Shown here piece after piece: positions 29,532 through 37,669 of a stretch of 64,000 bases of DNA. The notes under the pieces were generated by a model. The model ran no database searches and was not told the origin of the DNA. It saw only the letters and a list, made by a program, of their open reading frames with translations. A program made the translations under genes and the position numbers. How positions within the stretch are numbered: the stretch's first letter is position 1; the number at the start of each line of letters is the position of its first letter. This DNA comes from Sphingopyxis sp. HIX (lineage in GTDB: Bacteria > Pseudomonadota > Alphaproteobacteria > Sphingomonadales > Sphingomonadaceae), in contig NZ_LNSB01000008.1 of NCBI RefSeq assembly GCF_001468285.1, forward strand, positions 1-64,000. Reading direction: 5' to 3'.

Positions 29532-30442
29532 AGCGTCATCCCTGGCGTCCAGCCGCTCTCCGCGAGAAAGGCGGCCGGGTCCTTCATCTCGATGATCGCC
29601 TTGATCGCCGCCTTCTTGTCGGGACTGCGCTGATAATAGGCCTTTGCGACGCGGTACCCGACCCAGTAACCAAGGTCGCCGGGCCAGTCGGCGCTGCCGA
29701 GCTGGTTGTAGACCCAGCGCGAATCATTCGCCTTGCCGTCCTTTTCGGCGAGGAAGGCGGCCTCCACCGCCGTTTCGCGTCCGGCGGCCCAGCGGTGCAG
29801 ATGCGTGTAAGCGACCGACCCGCTGATCTGTTCGGCGACGAATTCGGCCGCCCCCTCGACCAGCGCCGCGTGAAGCACGGTTTCGCTGTCGCTTTCGACC
29901 TGCGCCAGCGGCTGCTGGGCGTGGACATATTCGTGCGCGATCACATGGACGAAGCGGTCTTCGTCGTCGGCTTCGAAAAATCTCGCCGCGCACAGCGCCT
30001 CGAGCGAAACGTAAAGTCCCTTGCCGTTCGCCGCCGCGACCGGCGCGCCGCGGCTGATCGCGATGGTGATCGGCGGGAAGATCGCCTGCGGATAGAGCGC
30101 CGCCAGCCGGTCGGCCGCCGCCGTCAACCGGCCGCGAACATTGCCAAGCGTGGCGGCGCAGCCCCGCGCGTCGGCAAAGAGCTGCGGTTTTTCGCGCAGC
30201 GCCTTTGCGACGCGTTCGGGCGTGATCCGGCGCATGACCATGAAGTCTTCGAGCCCCGGCGATGCATCGGCGAGATAGCGCGCCGCGAGCGCATCGGGAT
30301 CGGCGGCAAGCGCGGGGTCGTCGTACAGCGCATAGAATCGCTCGACGTCGCTCGTCACGATCCGGACGCGCGGCGGGGAATTTTCGGCCGCGCCGGGCGC
30401 GGCGATCAAGAGCGCGCCCAGCGCGGTCGCGATGAAACGCAT
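29528..30442 (-). CDS. Secreted zinc protease-like protein (DUF2268-type)
   Basis: The 304-residue protein starts with a signal peptide (MRFIATALGALLIAAPGAAE) and has an HExxH motif in 'HVIAHEYVHAQQP' near residue 160. 'LVEGAAEFVAEQI' follows about 30 residues later, the expected place for the third zinc ligand. The layout resembles DUF2268 predicted proteases. ATG 30442 overlaps the stop of the upstream DUF885 gene by one base, so it is translationally coupled and probably works in the same compartment. Confidence 0.85.
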   Translation of the reverse strand: MRFIATALGALLIAAPGAAENSPPRVRIVTSDVERFYALYDDPALAADPDALAARYLADASPGLEDFMVMRRITPERVAKALREKPQLFADARGCAATLGNVRGRLTAAADRLAALYPQAIFPPITIAISRGAPVAAANGKGLYVSLEALCAARFFEADDEDRFVHVIAHEYVHAQQPLAQVESDSETVLHAALVEGAAEFVAEQISGSVAYTHLHRWAAGRETAVEAAFLAEKDGKANDSRWVYNQLGSADWPGDLGYWVGYRVAKAYYQRSPDKKAAIKAIIEMKDPAAFLAESGWTPGMTL

Positions 30443-32289
30443 CACCCCTTCGCGCCCCTCACATATTCGTCGACATTCTGCGCCAGCACGTCGAGCGGGA
30501 CGTTGCCGCCCTTGACCACGACATCGTCGAAATCGCGGAGGTCGTATTTCGCGCCGAGCGCCTTTTGCGCCAGCCCGCGCTGCCGCACGATCTCGCTGTG
30601 CCCGACCTTGTAGCCGCAGGCCTGCCCGGCCCAGCTGCAATAGCGGTCGACCTCGCTCGCGACCTCCAGCGGGTTCGAGCCGTTTTCCTTGACGAAGAAC
30701 TCGACCCCCTGCTCGCGCGTCCAGCGCTTGGCGTGGAGCCCGGTATCGACGACGAGGCGGCACGCGCGGAAGGCGAGCGACTGGAGATAGCCCAATCGCC
30801 CGACCTCGAAATCGTCGTAGAGGCCAAGCTCGTCGGCGAGCTGTTCGGCATAGAGCGCCCACCCTTCGGAATAGGCGTTGAACGCCAGCATCGTGCGGAT
30901 GAGCGGCATCGCATGCGCATATTCGCCCTGCCAGGCGTGGCCGGGGATCGCCTCATGCATCGTGAGATCGGGCAGCGAATATTTGCTGTGGAGTTCGGTG
31001 GTGCGGAGGTTGATCCAGAAGCGACCCGGGATGCTGCCGTCGATCGACCCGGCGCCGCCATAGGCCGCGGGCGCGCCGGGCTCTTCGGCGAGCGGCAGGC
31101 GCTTCACCTCGACATTGCCCTTCACCAGTGTGCGGAACGCGCGCGGCAGTTCGGCGCGGATCTTGCCGAGCCATGTCTGGATATAGGCGACGATCTCGGC
31201 GCGGCCGGCGTCATTGTCGGGGAATTTATACTTCGGGTCCTTGGCGAGCGCGTTCATGCGGTCGCCGACCGAGCCCTCGCTATAGCCGATCTTGCGCAGG
31301 ATCGGGTCCATCTGGCCGTGCAGCGCGGCGAGTTCCTCGCGGCCCATCGCGTGGACCTCGTCGGGGGTCATGCGCGTCGTGGTCGAGGCGCGGAGGCCCC
31401 AGGCATACCATTCGTCGCCGCCCGGGCGCGCCCACATGCCGGCGTCCATCGTCGCCTTGGGGCGCTGCGCCTTCAGTTCGGCGAGCTGGCGCTCGAGCGC
31501 CGCGGCGACGGGACCCTGGACGATCTTCGCCGAGCGCGCGTTCCAGTCGCCCGCGAGCTTCGCCTCGCCGGTGCGGCGGACGAGGCTCTCGACCATCGAC
31601 CCGCCCGCCTTGGCGTCGGCCAGGCTCGCTTCCATCTGCTTGACCGCTTTGTCGATCAGGAAGGCGGGGGCGATCAGCCCCATGCCGCCCGCGGCCTTCA
31701 GCCGCTCGGTCTCGCCGTCGAGTACGCCGGGGAAGGCGTTGAGGCGCGACAGATAGGCTTCGGCATCGGCGGCAGTCTTCACCGGATGATCGCTGTCGAG
31801 GAACTTCGGAATGTCGAGATAGGCGCCGACATTCTGGATCACCACATAGGGCGTGTTGCGCCAGCCGCCGACCGCGACGTCGCCATAGGGCAGGGCAAAG
31901 CCGTCGAGCGCGACGCTGTACGCGCTGTCGACCACCGCCAGGCTGGTGCGCGTCTTGTGATCGAGCCCGCTCTTGTCGAAGGCGCGCACGCGCGCGACGT
32001 CGGCCTTCAGCGTCTCGGCGAGCGCCTTCATCCCCGCGGCCGAGCGGTCGCCGAGCTTGCCGCGCTCGGCGGCGCGGTGGCCGGTGTCGATGCCGAGCGA
32101 GGTCGCGCCCTCGGGCGACTGCGCGAGCAGATTGTCGGCGATCGACTGGAGCAACGCGTCGGCGGGAGTGGGGGCGGGGACGACCTGTTCGGCGGCTGCC
32201 GGGCCAGCAACGGCCAGGCTCGCGGTCCCCGCGCCGAGCGCGGCGAGCGTCTGGCGGCGGCTGATCGGGGTGGAAAGCGGGTTGGACAC
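30442..32289 (-). CDS. DUF885 family peptidase, Tat-exported
   Basis: The 615-residue protein begins with a twin-arginine signal ('ISRRQTLAALGAGTASLAVA') and carries the DUF885 zinc-binding signature 'MHEAIPGHAWQ' near residue 460. Members are putative M32/M3-like metallopeptidases of unknown substrate. I placed the start at GTG 32289 because GGGAG lies six bases upstream; a further in-frame GTG at 32337 would add 16 residues before the Tat motif. It is coupled to the downstream DUF2268-like gene. Confidence 0.88.
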   Translation of the reverse strand: MSNPLSTPISRRQTLAALGAGTASLAVAGPAAAEQVVPAPTPADALLQSIADNLLAQSPEGATSLGIDTGHRAAERGKLGDRSAAGMKALAETLKADVARVRAFDKSGLDHKTRTSLAVVDSAYSVALDGFALPYGDVAVGGWRNTPYVVIQNVGAYLDIPKFLDSDHPVKTAADAEAYLSRLNAFPGVLDGETERLKAAGGMGLIAPAFLIDKAVKQMEASLADAKAGGSMVESLVRRTGEAKLAGDWNARSAKIVQGPVAAALERQLAELKAQRPKATMDAGMWARPGGDEWYAWGLRASTTTRMTPDEVHAMGREELAALHGQMDPILRKIGYSEGSVGDRMNALAKDPKYKFPDNDAGRAEIVAYIQTWLGKIRAELPRAFRTLVKGNVEVKRLPLAEEPGAPAAYGGAGSIDGSIPGRFWINLRTTELHSKYSLPDLTMHEAIPGHAWQGEYAHAMPLIRTMLAFNAYSEGWALYAEQLADELGLYDDFEVGRLGYLQSLAFRACRLVVDTGLHAKRWTREQGVEFFVKENGSNPLEVASEVDRYCSWAGQACGYKVGHSEIVRQRGLAQKALGAKYDLRDFDDVVVKGGNVPLDVLAQNVDEYVRGAKG

Positions 32290-32415
32290 GGGCGGCTCCC
32301 TTGCGCGACTTGTTTCGGTTGAAACCTGTCTAGGCACCCGCGCGCGGCGGTCAACGAAAAGGGGCCGGGAAAGCCTGTGCTTGCCCGGCCCCGGTCGAAA
32401 ATTATCGCGCGTTGG

Positions 32416-32811
32416 TCAGTCGGTCAGGTCGGCGGGCACCGTGCCGCCGTTCGCCGCCAGCTCGCGCATCACCGCCTTGTGCAGCCAGATGTTCATCTCG
32501 GCGCTGCCGTCGAGGTCGCCGGTATAGCCGAGCTCGGTTGCGAGCTCCTTGCGGTTGGCAAGGCTCGGGTCGATGTCGAGCAATTTCATCAGGTCGACGA
32601 TCGAGGTGCGCCAGTTGAGCGGCTGGCCGGCATTCGCGGCCTGCGCCGACAGGATCGCTTCCACATCGACCTCGCTGATCGCGACCGGCGCGGCGGGGAC
32701 CGGCTGCGGCGCGGCGGGCGCGCTGGTCGTCGCCGGGGCGGCGGGAGCAGGCGTCGCGGCCTCCGCCTTCTTGCCGAAAATCGCGTCCTTGATCTTGCTG
32801 AAAATACCCAT
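32416..32811 (-). CDS. DUF3597 domain-containing protein
   Basis: The 131-residue protein begins 'MGIFSKIKDAIFGKK', has an Ala/Pro-rich linker (about residues 18-45) and a helical C-terminal DUF3597 domain ('PLNWRTSIVDLMKLLDIDPS.. RKELATELGYTGD'). Function is unknown; some relatives carry LysM domains and are envelope-related. It is divergent from the DUF937 gene at 32980. Confidence 0.88.
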   Translation of the reverse strand: MGIFSKIKDAIFGKKAEAATPAPAAPATTSAPAAPQPVPAAPVAISEVDVEAILSAQAANAGQPLNWRTSIVDLMKLLDIDPSLANRKELATELGYTGDLDGSAEMNIWLHKAVMRELAANGGTVPADLTD

Positions 32812-32979
32812 GGTGATGCTCCCACATTGATGCGGCGGTGCGGATTCGCACCGCCACAGACTAGGCTTGGGCATGGGGAGATGACAGCTCAATGAACGGC
32901 TCGTCCCCCGCCCGCGCGCTGCTATGATAACGCCCGGCGCCGCCTTTCGATCCGCGCGCCGCAGTGGGAGCATAACATC

Positions 32980-33576
32980 ATGAATCTGACCGATATCCTG
33001 AGCCAGGCCGGCGGCATCGAATCGATGGCCAAGGACCTCGGCATCCCGCCCGCGATGGCCAAACAGGGTGCCGACGCGCTGCTCCCCGCGATCCTCGGCG
33101 GCTTCAAGAAACAGGCGCAGGGCAGCGGCGGCGGCGCTGCCGGACTCGAGGGCCTCGGCGGGCTGCTCGGCCAGCTCGGCGGCGGCGGCCTGCTCGACGC
33201 GGTGATCGGCCCGCAGCCGACCCCGGTCGAGCAGGGCAACGACGTGCTCGGCCAGATTTTCGGGACCAAGGAGGTCAGTCGCAGCGTCGCGGGCGACGCC
33301 GCGGCGAAGACCGGCATCGACGCCGGCACGCTCAGGAAAATGCTGCCGATCCTCGCGATGCTCGTCGCGGGCTATATGGCGAAGCAGGGCGGCGGCGAAG
33401 GCGGCGGCGGCTTGGGCGGCATGCTCGGCAATGTGCTCGGCGGCGCGGTCGGCGGCGGCGCGGCGCCCGCGAGCGACGGCGGCATGCTCGGCGGGCTCGG
33501 CAAGCTCATCGACATGGACGGCGACGGCAACCCGCTCGACGATATCATCGGGATGGCGGGCAAGCTGAGGGGGTGA
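32980..33576 (+). CDS. DUF937 (YidB-like) glycine-rich protein
   Basis: The 198-residue protein has two glycine-rich low-complexity regions (about residues 48-70 and 130-170) around helical segments ('LLPAILGGFKKQA', 'KMLPILAMLVAGYMAKQG'). It ends with a Ca2+-binding-like loop 'DMDGDGNPLDDIIG'. It belongs to the DUF937 family of unknown function. GGGAG at about 32966 supports ATG 32980. It has no signal peptide. Confidence 0.85.
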   Translation: MNLTDILSQAGGIESMAKDLGIPPAMAKQGADALLPAILGGFKKQAQGSGGGAAGLEGLGGLLGQLGGGGLLDAVIGPQPTPVEQGNDVLGQIFGTKEVSRSVAGDAAAKTGIDAGTLRKMLPILAMLVAGYMAKQGGGEGGGGLGGMLGNVLGGAVGGGAAPASDGGMLGGLGKLIDMDGDGNPLDDIIGMAGKLRG

Positions 33577-33584
33577 GCTGAAAT

Positions 33585-33701
33585 CCCCTCCCGCAAGCGG
33601 GAGGGGCAGCGAGGCTTGCGAGCTTGCTCGCTAGCCGCAGCGGGGTGGGCAGAATGAACCGTTGCAAGCCCACCCCCAACCCCTCCCGCAAGCGGGAGGG
33701 G
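33585..33701. repeat. Composite palindromic element with 22-base GC arms
   Basis: The same 22-base palindrome (CCCCTCCCGCAAGCGGGAGG, plus GG) occurs at 33585-33606 and 33680-33701. Between them are GGGGTGGGC and GCCCACCCC in inverted orientation and a CGAGCTTGCTCG-like hairpin. The element fills the gap between the convergent DUF937 and GNAT genes. A partial copy starts the window. Confidence 0.85.
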
Positions 33702-33707
33702 AGACCA

Positions 33708-34301
33708 TCAAGCCGCCAGCAGCCTAAGCTCCTGACGGAAATCCTCGTCCACCCCGATGCGATCACGCATCGGGGTGACGGCGCCGTCGTCGGCGTCGCC
33801 TTCCTCGAACAGCGCGCAATCGGCCTCGCCGCCGCGCGCCAGGCTGTAGCGCTTGGCGACCTGCCCGGTGGGCTTGAAGCCCAGCTTGCGCAGCACCGCC
33901 CCCGACGCCGGATTGTCGAGGAAATGGCCCGCCGCGAGCTTCGGCAGCTGCATCGCGCGCGCGATGCGCATCAGCTGGCGCCCCGCTTCGGTCGCGAAGC
34001 CCAGCCCCCAATAGGGGCGCGCGATCCAATAGCCCATTTCGAGCTGGCCGTCGGGGTCGGGCGAAATACCGCAGCCGCCGACGAGGCGCGGCGCGCCGCC
34101 GGTGCGGCTGAAGATCAGGAAGCGCGGCTCGGCGGGGTTGATCGGCTTGGCGAGGAATTCCATCGCCTGCGCCTCGTGATAGGGCCAGGGCGCGGTCGCG
34201 AGGTTGCGCACCACGCTCTCCTCGCCGATCGCCTGCGCCAGCGCGGGCGCGTCCTCGATCCAGCCGGGCCGCAGCAATAATCTTTCGGTTCGTGCGAACA
34301 T
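33708..34301 (-). CDS. GNAT family N-acetyltransferase (RimJ/RimL type)
   Basis: The 197-residue protein starts with the family hallmark 'TERLLLRP' and shows the acetyl-CoA pyrophosphate loop region 'YWIARPYWGLGFATEAGRQLM' (in two parts: 'YWIARPYWGLGFATEA', 'GRQLMRIA') and 'NPASGAVLRKLGFKPTG' near residue 140. The acceptor is unknown. It lies downstream of rplU-rpmA on the same strand but behind an intrinsic terminator, so it probably has its own promoter. Confidence 0.9.
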   Translation of the reverse strand: MFARTERLLLRPGWIEDAPALAQAIGEESVVRNLATAPWPYHEAQAMEFLAKPINPAEPRFLIFSRTGGAPRLVGGCGISPDPDGQLEMGYWIARPYWGLGFATEAGRQLMRIARAMQLPKLAAGHFLDNPASGAVLRKLGFKPTGQVAKRYSLARGGEADCALFEEGDADDGAVTPMRDRIGVDEDFRQELRLLAA

Positions 34302-34426
34302 TTACGTCACTCCCATTTGCCTGTCGCCGTGGCGCCAGATGGTGACGCTTTGACGACAATCGATAGAGAGGGAGATGATCGGCCCGATTTTCGCGCCCGT
34401 TCGCCAAGTGATGGATTACGGGCAAG

Positions 34427-34464
34427 AAAAAAGGGAGACCGGGGGTGACCCGTCTCCCTCTTTT
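34427..34464 (-). terminator. Rho-independent terminator downstream of rpmA
   Basis: Read on the minus strand, GGGAGACGGG pairs with CCCGGTCTCCC (one bulged C) and is followed by TTTTTT. The flanking A/T runs on both sides would let it work in both directions. It closes the rplU-rpmA transcript about 75 bases after rpmA. Confidence 0.8.
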
Positions 34465-34539
34465 CGAACCTGGTTTCCGCCTGGTGGCGGAAAGGACGGC
34501 TCCGGGTCATCCCTTGGGACGACCCGTCGGCGATCGTCC

Positions 34540-34809
34540 TTATTCGGCGGCTTCGGCCATCATGTCGACCGAGACATATTTGCGGCCGAGCTTGCCGTCG
34601 TGGAATCGCACGCGGCCATCGGCGGTGGCGAACAGGGTGTGATCCTTGCCGATGCCGACGTTGACGCCCGGGTACACCTTGGTCCCGCGCTGGCGCACGA
34701 TAATATTGCCGCCGATCACTTCCTGACCGCCGAACTTCTTCACGCCAAGGCGACGGCCGGCTGAGTCGCGACCGTTGCGCGAAGAACCGCCTGCTTTCTT
34801 ATGTGCCAT
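34540..34809 (-). CDS. rpmA: 50S ribosomal protein L27
   Basis: L27 reaches toward the peptidyl-transferase centre of the ribosome. The 89-residue protein has the expected '[20 protein letters not shown]' N terminus with no Firmicute-type cleavable extension, and the core '[15 protein letters not shown]'. It follows rplU by 43 bases, the normal rplU-rpmA operon. Confidence 0.98.
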   Translation of the reverse strand: MAHKKAGGSSRNGRDSAGRRLGVKKFGGQEVIGGNIIVRQRGTKVYPGVNVGIGKDHTLFATADGRVRFHDGKLGRKYVSVDMMAEAAE

Positions 34810-34852
34810 GACTGATGCTCCTTAAATCTTGGGCCGAGCCGCGGGTTCGCGC

Positions 34853-35347
34853 TCAGGCGTCCTTCTTGGGGGCTGCCTTCTTGGCAGCGGGCTTCTTTTC
34901 GGTTTCAGCCTTGGGGGCTTCGGCCTTGGGCGCTGCGGCCTTCTTCGGCGCAGCAGCCTTCTTCTCGGTGGCGGGCGCAGCGGCCTTGGCTTCGGTTGAC
35001 GCGGCCTCTTCCTTCGGCGCGGCTTCCTTCTTCGGCGCTGCCTTCTTGGCTTCGCCGACCGACAGGATGCGCAGCAGCGTCAGCGACTGGCGGTGACCGT
35101 TGCGGCGGCGGTAGTTGTGCCGGCGGCGCTTCTTGAACACGATGACCTTTTCGCCGCGCGTCTGCGCGATGATCTCGGCCGAGACGGTGAGGCCCTTGGC
35201 GTCCTTCACCTCGCCGCCGTCGCCGGCCAGCAGGATGTCGCCCAGCGACACGGTGTCACCGGCTTCACCCTCGATCTTCTCGACGGCGATCTTGTCTCCA
35301 GCGGCGACGCGATACTGCTTGCCGCCCGTGCGCACGATTGCGAACAT
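34853..35347 (-). CDS. rplU: 50S ribosomal protein L21 with long C-terminal extension
   Basis: Residues 1-100 are a standard L21 ('[18 protein letters not shown]', '[17 protein letters not shown]'), which binds 23S rRNA. The usual length is about 103 residues, but this protein has 164. The extra 60 residues are an Ala/Lys/Pro/Glu-rich repetitive tail ([15 protein letters not shown]-like) that is probably disordered. Such tails occur in some alphaproteobacteria. Confidence 0.97.
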   Translation of the reverse strand: MFAIVRTGGKQYRVAAGDKIAVEKIEGEAGDTVSLGDILLAGDGGEVKDAKGLTVSAEIIAQTRGEKVIVFKKRRRHNYRRRNGHRQSLTLLRILSVGEAKKAAPKKEAAPKEEAASTEAKAAAPATEKKAAAPKKAAAPKAEAPKAETEKKPAAKKAAPKKDA

Positions 35348-35436
35348 GGTCTTCCATCCAATCAGAAACTAAAACACCCGCGCTGCCAGTCACCCGCCGA
35401 AGCAGGCGATTTTTCCGGCATGCGGGAAAGTCAGGC

Positions 35437-35465
35437 CCACTAGCGAGCGCGGGCCGAGCTGTCAA
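35437..35465 (-). promoter_or_regulatory. Possible sigma-70 promoter for rplU-rpmA
   Basis: On the minus strand a perfect TTGACA (35460-35465) is followed after 17 bases by TAGTGG (35437-35442), a weak -10. The distance to the rplU start (about 80 bases) is reasonable. The -10 mismatch keeps confidence low. Confidence 0.4.
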
Positions 35466-35574
35466 CCGCATATTTCCGTGCTTTTGCGGCTTTTTGCGGC
35501 TTCCGCCCGATTCGCCCCGACCCCGCCGATTCGGCGCTTGCTGGACGGGCGCGGCGCCCATATCAGGGGCGGCA

Positions 35575-36096
35575 ATGAAGCGCATCCTCCTTTTGCTGCC
35601 CGCGGCGCTTGCCGCCTCGCTGTCGTTGACGGCCTGCGCCGCCGCGCAGAGCCGCGAGGGGCCGTCGCTCGCCAAGCGCCCGGTCGAGGGGCGGCTCAAC
35701 GTCGCGCCGCCGTCGGTGGTCGTGCCGCCGCCGGGGCCGCTGCCCGCCGACCTCGCGGGACGTCTCGCGCGCTGGGACGCCGACGGCAGCGCCGCGCAGC
35801 AGGCCTTCGCCGCCGAGCGCGACCCCACGGTCGCGCTGGTCACCGCCGCCGCGGGCGCGCCGGTCGCGAGCGAATCCTGGGTCGTTGCGCAGCAGGCGAT
35901 CTCGCGCCTCGTCGCGGCGCGCGCGCCGATCACCGCGGCGCTCGCCGACATCGACCGGCTCTATGTCGAGCGCACAACCGAGGAAGCGATCGACGGCCTG
36001 CCCGACATCTACGCGCTGCGCGAACGGCTCGCCGAAACGGTCGCGGCGCAGGACGCGGTGATCGAGGCGCTGAGCAAGCAGCTGCCGGGGGAGTAA
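35575..36096 (+). CDS. Hypothetical lipoprotein
   Basis: The 173-residue protein has a lipoprotein signal (LPAALAASLSLTAC, Cys21), a Pro-rich spacer (about residues 45-60) and a helical C-terminal half ending 'AQDAVIEALSKQLPGE'. I do not recognise a domain. ATG 35575 gives the signal peptide; the longer open frame from 35338 lies in the rplU upstream region. It converges with pspF across a palindromic pair. Confidence 0.7.
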   Translation: MKRILLLLPAALAASLSLTACAAAQSREGPSLAKRPVEGRLNVAPPSVVVPPPGPLPADLAGRLARWDADGSAAQQAFAAERDPTVALVTAAAGAPVASESWVVAQQAISRLVAARAPITAALADIDRLYVERTTEEAIDGLPDIYALRERLAETVAAQDAVIEALSKQLPGE

Positions 36097-36102
36097 GAGA
36101 GC

Positions 36103-36190
36103 GTCGCCCCCGCGAAGGCGGGGGCCGCCGCCGGTTTGCGCAACGAAGCAGCATCAGGCCGACTACGGCCCCCGCCTGCGCGGGGGCGAC
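36103..36190. repeat. Inverted-repeat pair of the 'GTCGCCCCCGCG' family, left border of the psp block
   Basis: Arms 36103-36126 and 36167-36190 are inverted copies of the 24-base family sequence (3-base centres differ). The right arm ends 2 bases before the pspF stop codon. A sister element at 40515-40602 lies just after the last psp-linked gene, so the whole stress locus is bracketed. Confidence 0.9.
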
Positions 36191-36192
36191 GT

Positions 36193-37224
36193 CTAATTCA
36201 ACCCATGCTTCTTCAGCGCATGGCGGATCTGGTCGTAACTCAGCCCCAGCGCCTCGGCCGCGATCTTCTGGTTGAAGCGGCACCGTGCCATCGTGTCGGC
36301 CAATATCTGCTTCTCATAAGCGTCCACGGTCGCGCGCAGGTCGCTCACCGGCCCCGACGGTGGCGCGACCGGGGCGGGCGCCTCGACCGCCGCGCTGGCC
36401 GGCGCTGCCGCCCCCTCGGCCTTCGCCGTCGTGTTGCGCACCGCCGGTTGCCACGGGCTCGCAAAAGGATCGAAGCTCAGCGCATCGACGGGCTTCGACG
36501 GATCGGCCCAGCGATAGATGCCGCGCTCGATCACGTTCCTGAGCTCGCGGACATTGCCCGGCCAGTCGTGCCCCTCCATCGCCGCGAGCGCGCGGGGGCC
36601 GAAGCCCGGCCATTCGTCCCAGCCGAGCACCGCGGCCATGCGCGTGCCGAAATAAGTGGCGAGCACCTCGATATCGCCTTCGCGCGCGCGGAGCGGGGGC
36701 AGGGTGATCACCTCGAACGACAGCCGGTCGAGCAAGTCGGCGCGGAAGCGATTGTCGTCGACCAGCGCGGGCAGATGCTCGTTGGTCGCGGCGACGATGC
36801 GCACATCGACGCGGATCGGCCGCGACGACCCGACGCGCGTCACTTCGCCATATTCGACCGCGCGCAGCAGCCGCTCCTGCGCCCCCATCGACATCGTCGC
36901 GAGTTCGTCGAGGAAGAGCGTGCCGCCGTCGGCCTCCTCGAAGCGTCCCGCGCGCGTCCGCGTCGCGCCGGTGAAGGCGCCCGCCTCGTGCCCGAACAAT
37001 TCGCTCTCGATGAGCGTCTCGGGCATCGCGGCGCAGTTCATGATGACATAGGGGCGGTCCCAGCGCGCCGACAGCCGGTGCAGGCGCTCGGCGATCAGCT
37101 CCTTGCCCGTCCCGCGCTCGCCGATCACCAGCACCGGGCGGTCGAGCAATGCCGCCTGGCTCGCGCGGTCGACCGCGTCCTGGAAGGCGGCCGACTGGCC
37201 GATGAACTGCGTTTCGCGCTCCAT
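36193..37224 (-). CDS. pspF: Phage shock protein operon transcriptional activator PspF
   Basis: This 343-residue sigma-54 activator has a AAA+ domain with Walker A 'GERGTGKE' near residue 35, the GAFTGA loop in 'AGAFTGATRTRAG' near residue 80 and Walker B 'GGTLFLDELA'. It has no N-terminal receiver domain, as is typical for PspF. A Fis-type helix-turn-helix ends the protein ('IAAEALGLSYDQIRHALKKHG'). An unusual Ala/Pro-rich linker (about residues 255-290) precedes it. It is divergent from the psp operon. ATG 37224 was chosen; the frame stays open to 37260, but that would overlap the probable operator. Confidence 0.94.
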   Translation of the reverse strand: MERETQFIGQSAAFQDAVDRASQAALLDRPVLVIGERGTGKELIAERLHRLSARWDRPYVIMNCAAMPETLIESELFGHEAGAFTGATRTRAGRFEEADGGTLFLDELATMSMGAQERLLRAVEYGEVTRVGSSRPIRVDVRIVAATNEHLPALVDDNRFRADLLDRLSFEVITLPPLRAREGDIEVLATYFGTRMAAVLGWDEWPGFGPRALAAMEGHDWPGNVRELRNVIERGIYRWADPSKPVDALSFDPFASPWQPAVRNTTAKAEGAAAPASAAVEAPAPVAPPSGPVSDLRATVDAYEKQILADTMARCRFNQKIAAEALGLSYDQIRHALKKHGLN

Positions 37225-37229
37225 TCCCA

Positions 37230-37272
37230 ATGATTGGCAAATTTTCCCGCTGATTGGCAAGCGAAATTGCCC
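37230..37272. promoter_or_regulatory. Probable PspF upstream activating sites
   Basis: TGATTGGCAA occurs twice in direct repeat (37231-37240 and 37251-37260), and the second copy continues into GCGAAATTGCC, making an imperfect palindrome. The sites lie 65-95 bases upstream of the sigma-54 promoter, the usual distance for PspF enhancer sites, and right at the pspF start, which would allow autoregulation. Confidence 0.55.
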
Positions 37273-37324
37273 ACCGAAGCGATTTCACCGTGAAGTTGCG
37301 CAGTTTTGCGCGGGTTCGGGCAAT

Positions 37325-37340
37325 TGGCACGCCCCCTGCA
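37325..37340 (+). promoter_or_regulatory. Sigma-54 promoter of the psp operon
   Basis: TGGCACGCCCCCTGCA fits TGGCAC-N5-TTGCW with one mismatch, and the invariant GG and GC are exactly 10 bases apart. It faces the psp genes and lies 58 bases before the ATG of the first gene. Together with divergent pspF this is a classical PspF/sigma-54 control region. Confidence 0.85.
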
Positions 37341-37398
37341 TGGTGTCTTGCGAACCGGCGCAACTCGCACCGGTGCAGCGAAAAAGGGACGGACGACC

Positions 37399-37572
37399 AT
37401 GAAGACGATTTTTGCCCAGGCCACCACCTTCGCGCTCAGCGCGGCCGGCGCTCTGGCGATCCTCGTCGGCGTGATCGACCAGCCCAAAGTCGCCTTCGAC
37501 ATCGCCGCTTCCCCGGGCGGGATGGCGCTGGCGGCCGCTGCAACCACCCCGGCGGTCGGCCAAATGGCTTGA
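37399..37572 (+). CDS. 57-residue single-pass membrane protein, first gene of the psp operon
   Basis: The short ORF has one hydrophobic segment (about residues 8-27, 'TFALSAAGALAILVGVID') and an Ala-rich tail. AAAGGGAC about 10 bases upstream is a fair ribosome-binding site. It is the first gene after the sigma-54 promoter and is followed by a strong intrinsic terminator before pspA. I do not recognise a family, and it is not PspD, PspE or PspG. It could be a small stress effector or a leader peptide. Confidence 0.65.
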   Translation: MKTIFAQATTFALSAAGALAILVGVIDQPKVAFDIAASPGGMALAAAATTPAVGQMA

Positions 37573-37578
37573 CCGGCA

Positions 37579-37630
37579 CTGGTGCCGGGGCACTCTCCCC
37601 CCTTGCCCCGCCCCGGCACCAGCATTTTTC
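37579..37630 (+). terminator. Intrinsic terminator/attenuator between the leader gene and pspA
   Basis: CTGGTGCCGGGGC (37579-37591) and GCCCCGGCACCAG (37610-37622) form a perfect 13-base-pair stem with an 18-base loop, followed by CATTTTT. It lies inside the operon, 7 bases after the leader stop and 40 bases before the pspA ATG. It should make pspA expression depend on read-through or on a separate promoter. Confidence 0.8.
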
Positions 37631-37669
37631 AACAACAAGGTCTCAAGATTTCGTCAGGAGTTTAGTCAA

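Noticed and set aside
37241-37260. Extended N terminus of PspF from 37260
   Set aside because: It would cover the TGATTGGCAA boxes and adds residues absent from the usual PspF start; ATG 37224 begins at the conserved AAA+ region.
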